64,000 nt of DNA, from positions 1 through 64,000 of the forward strand of contig JAEQBH010005070.1 of NCBI GenBank assembly GCA_016808115.1. Direction: 5' to 3'. The position numbers and the translations under genes were made by a program. The stretch comes from Tetrastigma voinierianum. Lineage: Eukaryota; Streptophyta; Magnoliopsida; Vitales; Vitaceae. A model generated the notes under the pieces. The model did no database searches, had not been told where the DNA came from, and saw nothing but the letters and a program-made list of their open reading frames with translations. Positions 24,043 through 35,440 of this stretch are shown here, piece by piece (the stretch's first letter is position 1; each line of letters starts with the position of its first letter).

Positions 24043-24979
24043 TATTTAGATTTCAATGTCTTCTTAAATAAAACAAAACTTTTTTTAAAAAATAAAACCA
24101 ATAAATATATGCATTTAGGGTGTACTTTAATAAGGATAATTAGACTTCCCCCAATTCCTAAAAGAAATAGGTACACTTTAAATATTAACCTTTTAGATAT
24201 TAGAAATAATTCAATAGGACGAGCTCTTTTAGCTAGTGCAGAAGTAAATATGAACCAAAATTATGCAATTATAGGTTGTATTCCACAATTTTATATAGAT
24301 CTTAGAGAATTTACTAAAAAAACAAAAATAACTATAAATACAAAAGGATATGATATGGAACTTGGAAGTAAAAACCTTAGTATAGCTATAGGATTTATTG
24401 GGAAAACTACAAATGCTTTAATCTTGAAATGTATGATGAAATTTGACGACATAGTAAAAACCTTTGGCATTAAAGCTGTAAATATGATTGAGGCAAAACC
24501 TATAGAAATAAACTATATGTTAGGACAAGAATGGGAACCACCACAAATAAATAAAACCGTAAAAACAAAATACCCAACCTTTAGTAGTATATGCTTGAAA
24601 ATAAGGACGTAAAACCTTTTGGCATTAAAGTCAGAATATGATCAAGAAACCTATAGAAATAAACTATTTTTTAGGACAAGAATGGGAACCATTACAAATA
24701 AATTAACCAGAAACAAAATACCCAACCTCTAGTAGTATATACGAAAAATAAGGACTAAGTGCTAGTATAACTCTTGGAAATTACAAACCAACTGGAGCTA
24801 GTAAAATTGAATCGCTGCAAGTTAATGTAGTAAATATGTATGAAAAAGAAATTTTGTTAAATATAGAAACTGTGGAAAACTTATATAGAAACTCTGAATT
24901 AATTAATGTAATGTTAGAAGAATTTGAAAATCTAAAATTACTAGATGAACCAACATATCAAAAAAGATTATATATATAA
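24043..24979 (+). pseudogene. Pararetrovirus movement protein, decayed
   Basis: The longest open stretch runs 24109-24612. It reads like a 30K-superfamily movement protein of Caulimoviridae: an N-terminal 'HLGCTLIRIIRLPP' segment, 'NLLDIRNNSIGRALLASAEV' with the hallmark Asp, and a later beta-rich section ending in 'IGFIGKTTN'. These proteins form tubules or modify plasmodesmata to move virus between cells. A 154-bp tandem duplication (24457-24757) breaks the frame; the C-terminal part resumes after it ('SLQVNVVNMYEKEILLN') and stops at 24979. The frame start lies in the pre-insertion sequence before the solo LTR. It is a fossil copy. Confidence 0.8.
24457..24757 (+). repeat. 154-bp tandem duplication in the movement-protein frame
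   Basis: 'aaaacctttggcattaaag' at 24457 recurs as 'aaaaccttttggcattaaag' at 24611, and 'ttaggacaagaatgggaacc' recurs likewise. Copy 2 has small indels and a stop. Period about 154 bp. Confidence 0.92.
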
Positions 24980-25700
24980 TGTGTGAAAACCATACGTATG
25001 AACAAAATACCATAAAACTTCATAAAACCAACTTAGTTAAAAAAAGGATATAGAAGTAATGTGTAAACCAATTTATAAATTAAACCAAAGATTATAAAAA
25101 CAAGAAAAAATAAATGAAATGACCGAAATCACATAAGAAGAAGATAAACAAAATGAAGAACAATTTGTAAATGTGGAAACATAAATATTTAGGACCTAAT
25201 ATTAAAACACAAAGCCCTCAATGGAAAATAAAAAATAAAACCTTCTAGTAGCTATTCACAACCAATATATGAATACGTAAATACCTTAGATGACAATACT
25301 CATGACCTTAGAAAACTATATCAAGCATAAAAATACTCAAAATTATAGTCAATCACAAAATATGAAAAATCAAACGTAATGAAGCTCTTAAATAATTCAG
25401 TAAATATAAAAATTATAATGAGCCTTCTAGAGAGTATCATCAATAGTGTTATATGGAAGATATTTACAAAATACAAAAAAAAAAAAAACCAATCAAATAT
25501 ATCAAGCTAACCAAATATATATACTATAGAAATTGCATAATTTTATGTAGTAGTCAATCAACAAGATAGAAAATAAAAAATCAGTCGCTATGAGGAAAAA
25601 AAGACAAATTATAAAATGTCACAAAAATGGAAAAAAAAAAAAACACACAGAAATTATAATAGACAGGTAAATAGAAGACAATGGCTTCATTTGTCTTTGA
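24980..25700 (+). pseudogene. Downstream pararetrovirus remnant
   Basis: AT-rich and lysine/asparagine-rich in all readable pieces (for example 'LGPNIKTQSPQWKI' near 25190). It continues the composition of the movement-protein region and would lie where the next viral frame starts. No coat zinc finger, protease or RT motif was found, so the viral copy ends or becomes unreadable about 25700. Confidence 0.5.
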
Positions 25701-26600
25701 CAGGATATGCAATAGAATGCAACAGTGAATGGCATTAGTCGTTTACCCTATGAAATATTTGATTAAATAACCTCAAATAATATGAAATTATATAAACTTA
25801 ACCCTCTAATTGTTTTTCCTTGAAAAATAACCTCAAATAGGGAAAAGTGTCCTTCATCATCATATATGTTTGATAAAAAATCATTACTTTTACCAGAGAA
25901 CAATGAGGGTATTTTTATCAAAAGCAATTTGAAAAGGGTTAGATGACAGATCCTTGTGGTTTTCAAAGGGTGTTTTAACTTCAAATCAACCTTTTTCCTT
26001 TCTTTCTCGTAACTAAAAATTTAAATGAGCCCTAACCTCATCTGCTTCGAACCCTGCTTCGAATCCACTGGATGGTTAGCTCTTTCAATAATAAATATGG
26101 CTTTACTTTTTTGTGTTTTCCTTCCAAAAACAAAAAGGTCAACATTTAGTTATGATAAGAAGCATTATGAGCTAAAATATAGGATAATTGACTTGACTTC
26201 TTTGCTGCAATGCCCAAATACAAAAAGGAACCAGAGAAGAATTTGAATGCAATAAGAAAACTATAAGGTTGTTTAAAATGCAGGAATTTGGCCTTCCTAG
26301 AGTGAAAAAAAAAAGTTAGGGACTCACTGACGACTATAACCAGAGTTATGCACTTAGTTAGAAAGTATTGGATAATTCAGGAAGTATCATTTCAATAAAA
26401 TAAGAAACAAAAGAGTGAGGAAACCACTACTCTCTAGGATCTAAGTGATCGAAGCTATATGTCATTTTATTTAAGAAGATGGACATGTTACTTTTCGAGA
26501 AATAATCTTGTTTCCATTCCCTTGATCTGTCAATTTTATTCTTCTGTTTGAAGGGAAATGTTCTCTTCCCGATATCTCATATGCTAAGATGAGGGATTAC
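25701..26600. other. Spacer, no gene recognised
   Basis: Ordinary AT-rich plant intergenic sequence. The frame at 26025-26246 shows no motif. Confidence 0.5.
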
Positions 26601-26659
26601 CTTATTACTTGCTGGAATTGAAATGAAGAACATCGAAATTCAAAAAGATGCTAGTGAGA

Positions 26660-27240
26660 AGAACCTGGTGATCACCCATGAGAACATCACAATCTTGAAC
26701 CAATATTGAATTTTGTATCAATTGACCAGCCCCTTAATTGAAACCTTTGACTACACAGTTAGCTACAGAATGCTTGAGGAGGAGGCTCTTGAATGTCAAT
26801 TCCTTTGCTGTTCTTAATGGGGCTCCAGTGATGTCACTTACAGCAACAATCTTTGCACCATTCTAAAACCCTGACATGAAAAAGGTCCATTATTATTGCA
26901 AAATACTCAAATTACGATTTATTTCTCCATTTTACCAAGCTTTTTCTCCCTTTAATCCGTTGTTATATAATATTTGACCCTGAAGTGTGATGATAAAAAG
27001 GATGTTTCCAGCTTTTAATTATTATTCACAAGGCACCACACTTCTTTTTCTTTTTTTTTCTTTTTTTGGCTGCACAGCCATCTACTAAAATTATATAGCA
27101 ATCAAATACGGCATTAATAATATAAAAAGTCACCTGTACAAAAATCACTGTCCAGCAATGCTCTTCCCATGCATGTTCTTGAAAAGGCTCCTTGTCGAAG
27201 GGTAGTTGCATCTCTGCCCAGAGATCCTCAAAGATCCTAA
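26660..27240 (-). pseudogene. GDH: Glutamate dehydrogenase pseudogene fragment
   Basis: Two exon pieces are readable on the minus strand. The upstream piece (27240-27134) encodes remnants of the GSLGRDAATGRG region and 'HGKSIAGQ', ending at an intact-looking donor 'tgtacag|gtgac'. After a ~260-bp intron the acceptor 'catgtcag' opens the second piece (26870-26660): 'GF' then 'GAKIVAVSDITGA', 'LLKH', 'VKGFN' and 'SILVQDCDVLM', in the order seen in plant mitochondrial NAD(H)-GDH. Between GF and GAKI about a dozen residues are deleted, and stops and shifts are present. It covers only the middle of a ~411-residue enzyme; the rest is absent. Because introns are kept, it is a duplicated gene piece, not a processed copy. 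Confidence 0.82.
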
Positions 27241-28428
27241 TTGAATTAATTCATGACTGTCAAATTACAAAAACAAACAAAATCCAAGGCAACAGATTGC
27301 ATCATAGTGATTGCAATATAAAGATTGTCAAAGCCACATTATGTCAAAATATGGTGGAGCGATAAGGCCAAAGATACCTTGACATTTGCTACTTATTTAT
27401 TTATTTATTAAAATATAACTTGGGCATGATAAAACTGAAGTATTTAACCAAACAGTGTACTAAATAACCATCTTTCATTTAAATCTTTCATACTCAACCT
27501 GTGGGTTTGTTCCCATATCCGGTACTAGAACATTTGAATTTAGTGTTTCTATGTTTTTCAAAATAAAAAATAATTGGAAACCAAAAGCGTTTTCTATGTT
27601 TTTCTTGTTCTCTTTGTTTATCATAACAAAAAATAGTTTTCAAAAACTGTAAACAAATTATGTCCAATATTTTCTTGAGCCTCAATGACTCCTTTCTCGT
27701 GCTTCAATTTTTTATATCATTTTTTTAATTGGGTTTTTAACTGTGAAGTATGTACAAGGACATTTAAATAAAAGCATAAAATTGATTAGGGTCTTATTTA
27801 AACTAAGTTACTCTACTATTTAATTAAATTCTAAATCTTGAGCCCGAATCACATTATTATCTCATCGACAAGTGGCTTAATCAACTATTATATGTGAACA
27901 GAGCCAATGTTAAGTCAATTATTATATTCTATTAACAAATAAGGTCAAACAAATTAAAATCAAATATTTGTTTCCTTCTCGACGTAACAAAACAAAATAT
28001 CATATTTCCATATTTTTTTTCTACTTTATAACAAAACAAATTATCAAAGCATACCTTATACAAAATCACTATTTAATCATGGATAGTCAAATGACTAAAA
28101 AATGAAAACAAACTTTTCATTGGGCAAAAATAACATATAAAGCAAACAAAACCTTTTCGCCTAATGATGTAAAACAACATCGTTCTTTATTATATTTTGA
28201 ATTAATATTCGCTTAACTATAGTGCACTCAAAGGCTCAAGAGAAGATAAGAGGAAGAATTCCAAGGAAACTTACTCTAACATGCAACAATAAGACGCTAT
28301 CATTATTAATTATTTAGCTAAAATAATAGTTTAGGAATCTTAATAATTTCATATTGTTCAAATTATTTTTTTGATATGTACATTAACTTTCTCCCATTAG
28401 AACTTAAAACCCCACCCTCCCTCCCCTT
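27241..28428. other. Spacer, no gene recognised
   Basis: AT-rich; runs of T and A. No conserved motif was seen up to the left end of the Athila element. Confidence 0.5.
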
Positions 28429-29687
28429 TGTACTATCCCACTCGATTATGCCTAAAATTACCATTATAAATTGCTCTGCCTTACTGCCGCATTTATTTTT
28501 ATATTTAAATACGTAGTTTTTGTGGCCGGATACCCGATTTGGTGATTGCGTGTATGTGTGTGCAATTGTGCAAAAAGGGCGACTTTTGGAAGCAATTTTT
28601 GGAGCGCCAGGCGCTGCATAAGGATGGCCGAACGCCGCGACGCCCCATCGCCGACGCCCAACGCCGCGACGCTGAGTCAACATATAAAGAAGTCAACAAG
28701 CCAAGCAAGAACGCTGGTGACGCCCAACGCCGCGACGTCCCACCGCCGCGACGGCGCCGCGAACGCGCCGCGACGCCGGGCCAAGGAAGCCCTCTCAATC
28801 ATTAAAAGGCAAATGGGAAATCCACTGTGAGAGCTGGCATTTAAACGTACGAACTAGGCCAAAATCGAGCAAAGCAGCGACATCGATCTCGGTTAAGAAG
28901 AGCCCGTGATTTGTGGCCTCTTTGTTTTGGATATTAGAACCGATGTTTTGCGGGCGATCGCTTATTGGTACTTTCTTGGCCTCATTATGTTCTAGATCTA
29001 TACCAGGTATTGTTGAACCTGTGGTCAATGCTTGGAATGGACTAAAGTTTATTAATTTATATTATTCATTGATTTATATGATTCATTATCATCTCGCTTA
29101 GTTAATCATGAATCAATCAATTACATGGTAATGTTTCGCTTTCAACATTAAGACGATCATACTAGAGATCCGAGAGATCTCGAGAGATGAGGATACCTAG
29201 GTGACATATAGAGCTACTTCTTTGCTGATTCTAAGAAATAGAGATATTCCCGATCCCGAAGGTGGCGGTTAAGGTTAAAGCATTTAAGCACTTCGGAGTA
29301 CCAAGTTGAGGTAGAGATACACTCAATTCTACTAGCGAGATAGGCGAATACACCTCGAGAGAGGGTATCTCGTAAGCAAGATCACCTTTCACAATAAACT
29401 CCTCATAAATAAACCGACTAATATCATCTTTAAGAAATAATCCATCAAAGTATGGGGAGACATAGCCTAGTCTCCATTAAATAGTAATTGCTCAAATCGG
29501 GTAGGTTTAGCCACATTCGATTAACTTAGTACCTTTTCACATTACGATATCCAGATAATATTTTGAAAAGCAAATTCTCGTAGTCAACACACACCTATAT
29601 CCTGGATCGATATTCCACTATTGGTACACTATATTACTTGGGGCTAATGCAATGCGCATACATAGGCGATATTTTACACACACACCA
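28429..29687 (+). repeat. 5' LTR of Athila 1
   Basis: Aligns with 56914-58092; the block 'agagatattcccgatcccga' through 'gagatacactcaattctact' is nearly identical. The left tip is degraded ('tgtactatcccactcg' versus 'tgatgagtgcc...cactcgg'). Ends in 'cacaccaccg'-like CA. Contains CpG-dense repeats at 28615-28790. Confidence 0.82.
28683..28689 (+). promoter_or_regulatory. TATA box of the Athila 1 5' LTR
   Basis: TATAAAG sits between the CpG-rich block and 'aagtcaacaagc'; the 3' LTR has TATATAAAG at the same place (57138-57146). This is the likely start signal for the element RNA. Confidence 0.6.
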
Positions 29688-29700
29688 CGCCATCAATGCT

Positions 29701-29719
29701 TTTAGCTACCGCTGTCGGA
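29701..29719 (+). promoter_or_regulatory. Degenerate tRNA-Asp primer-binding site of Athila 1
   Basis: 'tttagctaccgctgtcgg' is a damaged TTTGGCGCCGTTGCCGGGG, the usual Athila primer site, placed just inside the LTR and followed by 'gacaaagtttaga' as in relatives. Confidence 0.6.
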
Positions 29720-29851
29720 CAAAGTTTAGAGTGATATGTAGAATAAAGCACTAGATATTACTCCCGAATTTCTGCTTTTACCTGCTTACAAGTGCCGGTA
29801 AATTGCATTGTTGTTTCGTGTGCGACAGTGGGCTTAGATTTCGTTGAGTAC

Positions 29852-31200
29852 ATGCACCGACGACGTTTACTCAACATCCGCTTTATCCCGAGTCAGAAAG
29901 AACTTTACACGTAACACGCCGAGAATGTAGAAACTTAATGTGCCGTAAATTTAGCAAACTGGAGAACAATGAAGAATGATCTTAGCATTGAGCAAAACGA
30001 GCCACGAGAGGCCGAAACTGGAATAACTAAGGAATCAAGCACCCGTGACCGCTTATACAGCCGTATGATCCGCTCATGTCGTTGGGAGGAGCTCGTGCGA
30101 CTACCACCCACCGCCGTCGTGACACCCATCAAGGCCACCGATTCGTGCAAACAATCCTCGAAGTTAAAGTCAGTCACTTTACAGATGCTTCAAAACATCT
30201 TGTTTCACGGGTTGCCTAATGAGAATCCAAATATGCATCTGACCAACTTTCTTGAAGTCTGCGATACGATCAAATACAATGGAGTTACTGAAGAAGCACT
30301 CAGGTTGAGACTGTTTCCACTTTCACTAGGTGATAGAGCCAAGCATTGGTTAACAAGTCAGCCACCAGATTCCATTACCTCATGGAACTCCATTTAAGGT
30401 AAAATTCCGACCAACTTTCTTCCCACCCCTCGAAAATCGAACAACTCAGGCAAGAGATCAATAGTTTTCGGGCAACTGGGAGGGGAGAACCCGGCAGTAA
30501 GACGGGACATATTTCACGAATCCATCGAGAAAGTGCCCGCATCACAGACTAACCAGATGGATGCAAGTCCATACTTTCTATAATGGTCTGAGGAATGCAA
30601 CTAGAACAGTGATTGATGCCTCGGCTGGAGGAGCACTAATGAAGAAAACCACGGACCAAGCCTATGAAATTCTGGAAGATGCTGCGACCAATACAAATCA
30701 GTGGCCTAGGGAGAAGACTTACATTCAAAGAAAGCCATGGGTGGCACCTGATAATGAAGTTCTCAACAACTGCTAATCATGTTATCAACTTACTAAGCAA
30801 AGAACTAGGACAAAGAAGGGGATGGCAAATGCTATACGCACCAACCCATGGGAGTTATGAATTTCGTGGGAGGACAGCTGACAATAGCACGGAATGCCAC
30901 AGAAACCAAACAAGAGAGCGTGCTCAGTATGTGTCGAGGTTCAATCGCAGTCAATCACGTTGAAGAAGCGACGCATGGGGAAACAATCATCGACCGTAAT
31001 CAAGGCCAAGGGTGGCGAATAATCGTGAATCGCATCATCGTAATAACCAGCGTAAGGGACAGGTGCCAATCGAACAATATGCCATTAAACGTAGGTTGGG
31101 CCGAACCTTCACCTCCCCGAGAAAAAGCGTGGATTTAGAACAAGCCCTCGTCAAATGCCGACCTCCCACTCGCTTTCATGAATGAGACCGCGGCGACATA
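29852..31200 (+). pseudogene. Athila 1 gag, decayed
   Basis: A likely start ATG is at 29852 in frame with the readable part, but two stops follow. The capsid region is clear at 30177-30397 ('NILFHGLPNENPNMHLTNFL', 'LRLRLFPLSLGDRAKHWL'), then a shift, then 'MQVHTFYNGLRNATRTVIDA' and 'QAYEILEDAATNTNQW' at 30561-30710. These are standard Athila capsid motifs. The C-terminal part (30780-31200) is asparagine/arginine-rich with no zinc knuckle visible. The second Athila has the homologous 'AYEILEDAATNTNQWPREKT' at 42400-42330 on the opposite strand. Confidence 0.87.
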
Positions 31201-31769
31201 AAGAACAGCCACCTAATTGAACAATCAAGCCGCACGCTGAGAAACTCGGGAGGTGTAGATGCCAGCCAAACGGCTAATCTACCGACAAAAGGCAACCCGG
31301 TTCCTACCAAGCAACCTCGGCGTAAATCCGAAGAGACGGAATGAACATGTCGTGTGCAAATATGCCGAGAAGTGGGGTGCGAATTGGAAACACAATCACA
31401 ACCGCCGCTATAGGGGGTAGAGATCGAAAGTCAATGGCCCGGGCCATAATGATCATGAGAAGCGAATGAAACAGAGAAATACCGCAAGAACACTCATCGC
31501 GTAAAGGGACACCCACCAAATTCCATATCCACAACGCTTTCAAAGAAGCATGGGAGCCGACAAGCCACCAAATTCATGGAGGTGTTCAAAAAAGCTACAC
31601 ATCAATATCCCATTTGCTGATGCTCGAAATTGCATGCCCACTATGTGAAGTTTATGAAAGATATATATTATCTCAAAAGAGAAGATCGGGCTGATTTCAA
31701 ACGCTTAACTCGATCGAGGAATGTGGGGCACATACTTCGTAGGAGCTACCGCAAAGCTTGTTGACCCAG
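31201..31769 (+). pseudogene. gag-protease linker of Athila 1, unreadable
   Basis: Expected linker between gag and protease. No motif survives; open frames on the opposite strand are chance. Confidence 0.4.
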
Positions 31770-32110
31770 TACACTATTCCATGCACCATTGAAATGCTAT
31801 TTTCGAGAGGGCCCTATGTGATTTAGGTGCTGCATAATCTCTTACGCCTCTCGCCCATTTTTAAACGCCGATTGTGTGAAGCTCGTCCAACTACAAATAC
31901 ACTTCACTATCAGACAGATCCTTGAAGCATCCGAGAGGGATAATAGAAGATGTCTTAGTGTTGACAAGTTTATCTTCCCAAATTCGATTTCATTGCTGTC
32001 TTAGATATGGAAGAGGATAAAGAAATGCCCACACTAGTGCATCAAGCTAAGAATCGGCAGGTGATGATTGATGTTCAGAGGGAGAAACTAAAATTGAGAG
32101 TGCAGAAAAG
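31770..32110 (+). pseudogene. Athila 1 protease, decayed
   Basis: 'ALCDLGA' with the active-site DLGA reads from about 31808, then a stop; the later 'DRSLKHPRGIIEDVLV' module follows from about 31915 after a shift. The same module is open in Athila 2 ('KHPRGVIEDVLVKVEKFIFP', 41159-41090, minus). Retroviral-type aspartic protease would process the polyprotein. Confidence 0.8.
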
Positions 32111-32459
32111 ACTTAAGTCAAGTTCAACGTGTTTGGAAGTGCTGAGACATCCAACAGAGTGATACTTTGCTTCATGGCGTAGATGCAAGAGGCTATAGTT
32201 GTCTAGCCAAAGTGGTCTCACCGACCCTTCGAGGCTAAATTTCAAAGGGAGAATGATTCTAAGAATACGAAATAAGAAGCGTAAGAATATGTAAAATGGT
32301 CGATTCGCTCGACCCAATAGGAGGAAATACTCAATCTATAGGTGAAGTGAGCTAAGACGCCAAGCATTATCAATAGAACAACCACCCAAGATGGAACAAA
32401 ACCTTACCTAGCCATCTAAGTATGCATATCTTGGAATAGCATCTACCTTACTGCATCAT

Positions 32460-33033
32460 CTCAAAGATCCTTGATAGAACTAGAGGAAGAGAAGTTATCG
32501 AGGGTCCTTAGAGACCATAAAATGCGCTTGGGGTGGTCTCTAGCCGATTTAAAAGGGATTCGCTCTCTTCTATGTGCATGCATCGATTTTGCTAGAAGAT
32601 GCATAAACTCAAGTGAAGCATGTAGGAGGTTGAATCCAACGATGAAAGAAGTAGTCCAAAAGGAGGTATTGAAATGGCTGGATACTGGAGTAATTTATCC
32701 CATTTCAGACAGTGCATGGGTAAGTCCAGTTCAAGTAGTACCGAAGAAGGGAGGAACAACTGTCATAAGAACTGAGAATAACATACTACCGCTTTCTCTT
32801 CTCGAACAAGCACGGTGGAGGATTTGTGGCTGATTAATCGAAACCGAACAAGGCCACTCGAAAGATCATTTCCCACCGCCTTGGTGATCAAATGTCGGAT
32901 CAATTAGCCTGCTATAATATTATTGTTTTTGGATGGATATTCCGCCACAATCAAATCGCTATAGCCCCGAAGATCGTGAGAAGATCTACATCTCACATGT
33001 CCCCATGGGACATTCCGACAGCCGAAAGCCGCG
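32460..33033 (+). pseudogene. Athila 1 reverse transcriptase, first half
   Basis: 'LKGIRSLLC', 'RRLNPTMKEVVQKEVLKWLD', 'GVIYPISDSAWVSPVQVVPK' and 'WRICG' appear in order, then after shifts the palm segment corresponding to fLDGYSGYNQIAIAPED (about 32925-32975) and the 'MGHS' remnant of the GTFAYRR box. It stops abruptly at Athila 2. The continuation begins at 44612. Confidence 0.88.
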
Positions 33034-34254
33034 ATGTGTAAAAATGTGTACGCCATGTGCGCAAGTGTACGCGCTTCAGCTCTGGGCAATATAGTACCAA
33101 CCCGTGACGCGATATCGATCCACAGGATGTGTTGACTACAAAGGTTTTGCTTCTTAGATAATATCCGAATGTTCTATTTTAAGAAGGAATCGAGTATGTT
33201 AATTTTGACTAAGCTATTGATTCTAATGAATTACTGGTATCGAGACTAGGTTATGTCTCCTCACAATGCTCAATGGATTATTTCTAAAGATATTATTATT
33301 CCATATATTTATAAGTTGTCGATGGCGGGGTGATCTTTCCTTACGTAGATATCCTCTCTCGAGGTATATCCCACTATCTCATGAATAATAGAGAGTCGGT
33401 ATATCTCTATCCCAATCCCGCATTCGAAATGCTTAAATGTTCTAACCCCAAATGCCACCTTCAAGATCTGAATATCTCTATTTTTACCGAATCAATCCAA
33501 GGTCGGCTTCAATCTGCATCCCTGGATAACCTCATCTTTCGAATCTCTGGATTCAGCAGATTATGCCACTGCGCTTCGACATTACCATATAATGAAATCG
33601 TGATATGAGTTATGCAAAACCAAATGATAAACAACTAATAATATAAAGTACTAAACTTTAATCCATCACATATGATGTGGTTCAACACAACCCCAGATAT
33701 AGATCTAGAACATAATGAATGAGAAAATGAAAGTGTTTAATCTTAAAAACATTGTTCTAATATCCAAAATGAGAGACAAGACAAATCACTGCACTTCTTC
33801 GGTCCGTGTCAATACGCTTGGAATTCGTGCCCTCGTTCGTACGCCTCCCGATACCCCTAAATTCTGAGCCATTGGTGCTTTAAATGATGAGGTGCAGATC
33901 CCGTGCTGACGTCGCGACGTTGGAACGTCGCGAGGGCCCAGACGCCGCGACGCTGAGACGCCGCGACGCTTCGACAGCCGACCGAAGAAACACCCAACGC
34001 CGCGACGCCGACGCCACGACGCGGAGACGCCGCGCGCTTGAACGTCAGCGACGCAGCAAACACTTTCCTACATTGCTCTCCATTACTCCAATTTGCTTCC
34101 ACTTTGTGCTCTTTTCACATCATCTGCACCTGCATTCACCGACTCAGCTATACCGTATAACAACCGGGAAAATACATATGTTTAACCATAGAAATAACGC
34201 TTAAAAACTCCAGTGAAAGACGCGGTATACTATGAGTGTTTCGTGCACTCATCA
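33034..34254 (-). repeat. 3' LTR of Athila 2
   Basis: Reverse complement begins TGATGAGTGC at 34254 and ends near 33034 (ACACATCGC-like). Aligns with 43379-44608, for example 'aagatattattattccatat' and 'gaaagtgtttaatcttaaaa' in both. Confidence 0.87.
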
Positions 34255-34272
34255 CACCCCCCCAGTCTTAAT
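34255..34272 (-). promoter_or_regulatory. Polypurine tract of Athila 2
   Basis: On the minus strand AAGACTGGGGGGGTG directly precedes the LTR start TGATGAG, parallel to AAGTTCAGGGGG before the Athila 1 3' LTR. Confidence 0.8.
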
Positions 34273-35440
34273 CCTTGCTTGTCCCCAAGCAAGAATGGAC
34301 CCTAGAAAGGACACACAATCCGACATACCTAAACTAACACTAAGCACGCGGTTGCACATGCCGAGAAATGCGGATCACTTTCGGGACCGACCACACCGGC
34401 TGCTTTACCCCAAGTTCACAAGATGCATACCGATGTTTGACTTTTGGAAAACTCAGCTGAAATAGGTGGAAGTGACTAGTGCCTCAAATTCCATGGTATT
34501 CAACAACCTTTCCTAAGGACCCTATGTGCGTCGAATGAATGACCTCTAGTGTATACCCAGTTCCGACACCCCAAACTTGAACCTCGACTCACCTATTTGG
34601 AAGAAGATACGAAGAAAGGACAAGAACGTTAATCCCTTTATTCACGAACATACCTAACAATTTCCTAAGTACCTAAAAACAAGAATTGAAGAATACTCAG
34701 TTCCAAGAAGTTTGATGAGTGTTCCCGTAATGATCCATCGGTGACTCCCCCACCGCCGTTAAGGGCATCAGCATTAAATTCCCTTCAAATCTCACCCCGA
34801 ACACTCAACCAAAACTCAAAGGCCCTAGGTTATGGAATGATCTCATCTTTATGTCCCCATGTAGCGGGCGTTGAAGTCACCACGACTCCCTAGCCAAGCT
34901 CAGTGGCATTAGGCTTTGAAAAGCCCCTCAGACTGTGCCCGGGATTCCGATTGGATGATCCCGCTTATTCTTATGCATCAGCCTATATTTTTTTTTTTTT
35001 ATTGTTTTTTTTTCATTTTTCTCTTTTTAGTTGGGGCTCAATGGCAATCCTCTTTTGATTGGGTGTCCCATCACTTAGATTGCTAGAATCCCCTGAAGGG
35101 TCAGTCGAACTTTAGTAGTGGGTCTCAGCACCTATGCATACCTTGAAGGTCATTAGTGTGTGAGGATAGGTTCTCGAGAAATGGTTTCTCGAATACCAGG
35201 AATTGTCTTCACTAAGCCTCCCACCTATTCAACCTAATTATCGAGTATCAAACATCAGATGTGATCAGTCTTCCATATCATCATGAATTCAAATTCAAAG
35301 TGATACTCGACTTTCAACATGGCACACATACACAACTACCTCCACATGCAACTACTACATATAAGAATGAAACAAAACAAATGTAAATACTAAAACAGAG
35401 ATCAGACTACATAAAAACACAACTAATATGTCGAACAAAA
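34273..35440 (-). other. 3' untranslated region of Athila 2
   Basis: About 1.2 kb without frames. It parallels 55640-56900 of Athila 1, including 'cagtggcatt' and the A/T-run marker (T run at 34986-35030 here, A run at 56157-56177 there) and the 'cttgcttgtccccaagcaag' palindrome at 34275-34294. Confidence 0.75.

Noticed and set aside
26025..26246. 73-codon frame in spacer
   Set aside because: No motif, ordinary composition, no flanking gene signals.
28539..28830. Alanine/arginine-rich frames of 88-97 codons on both strands
   Set aside because: Produced by the CpG repeat block of the Athila LTR; not protein-like.
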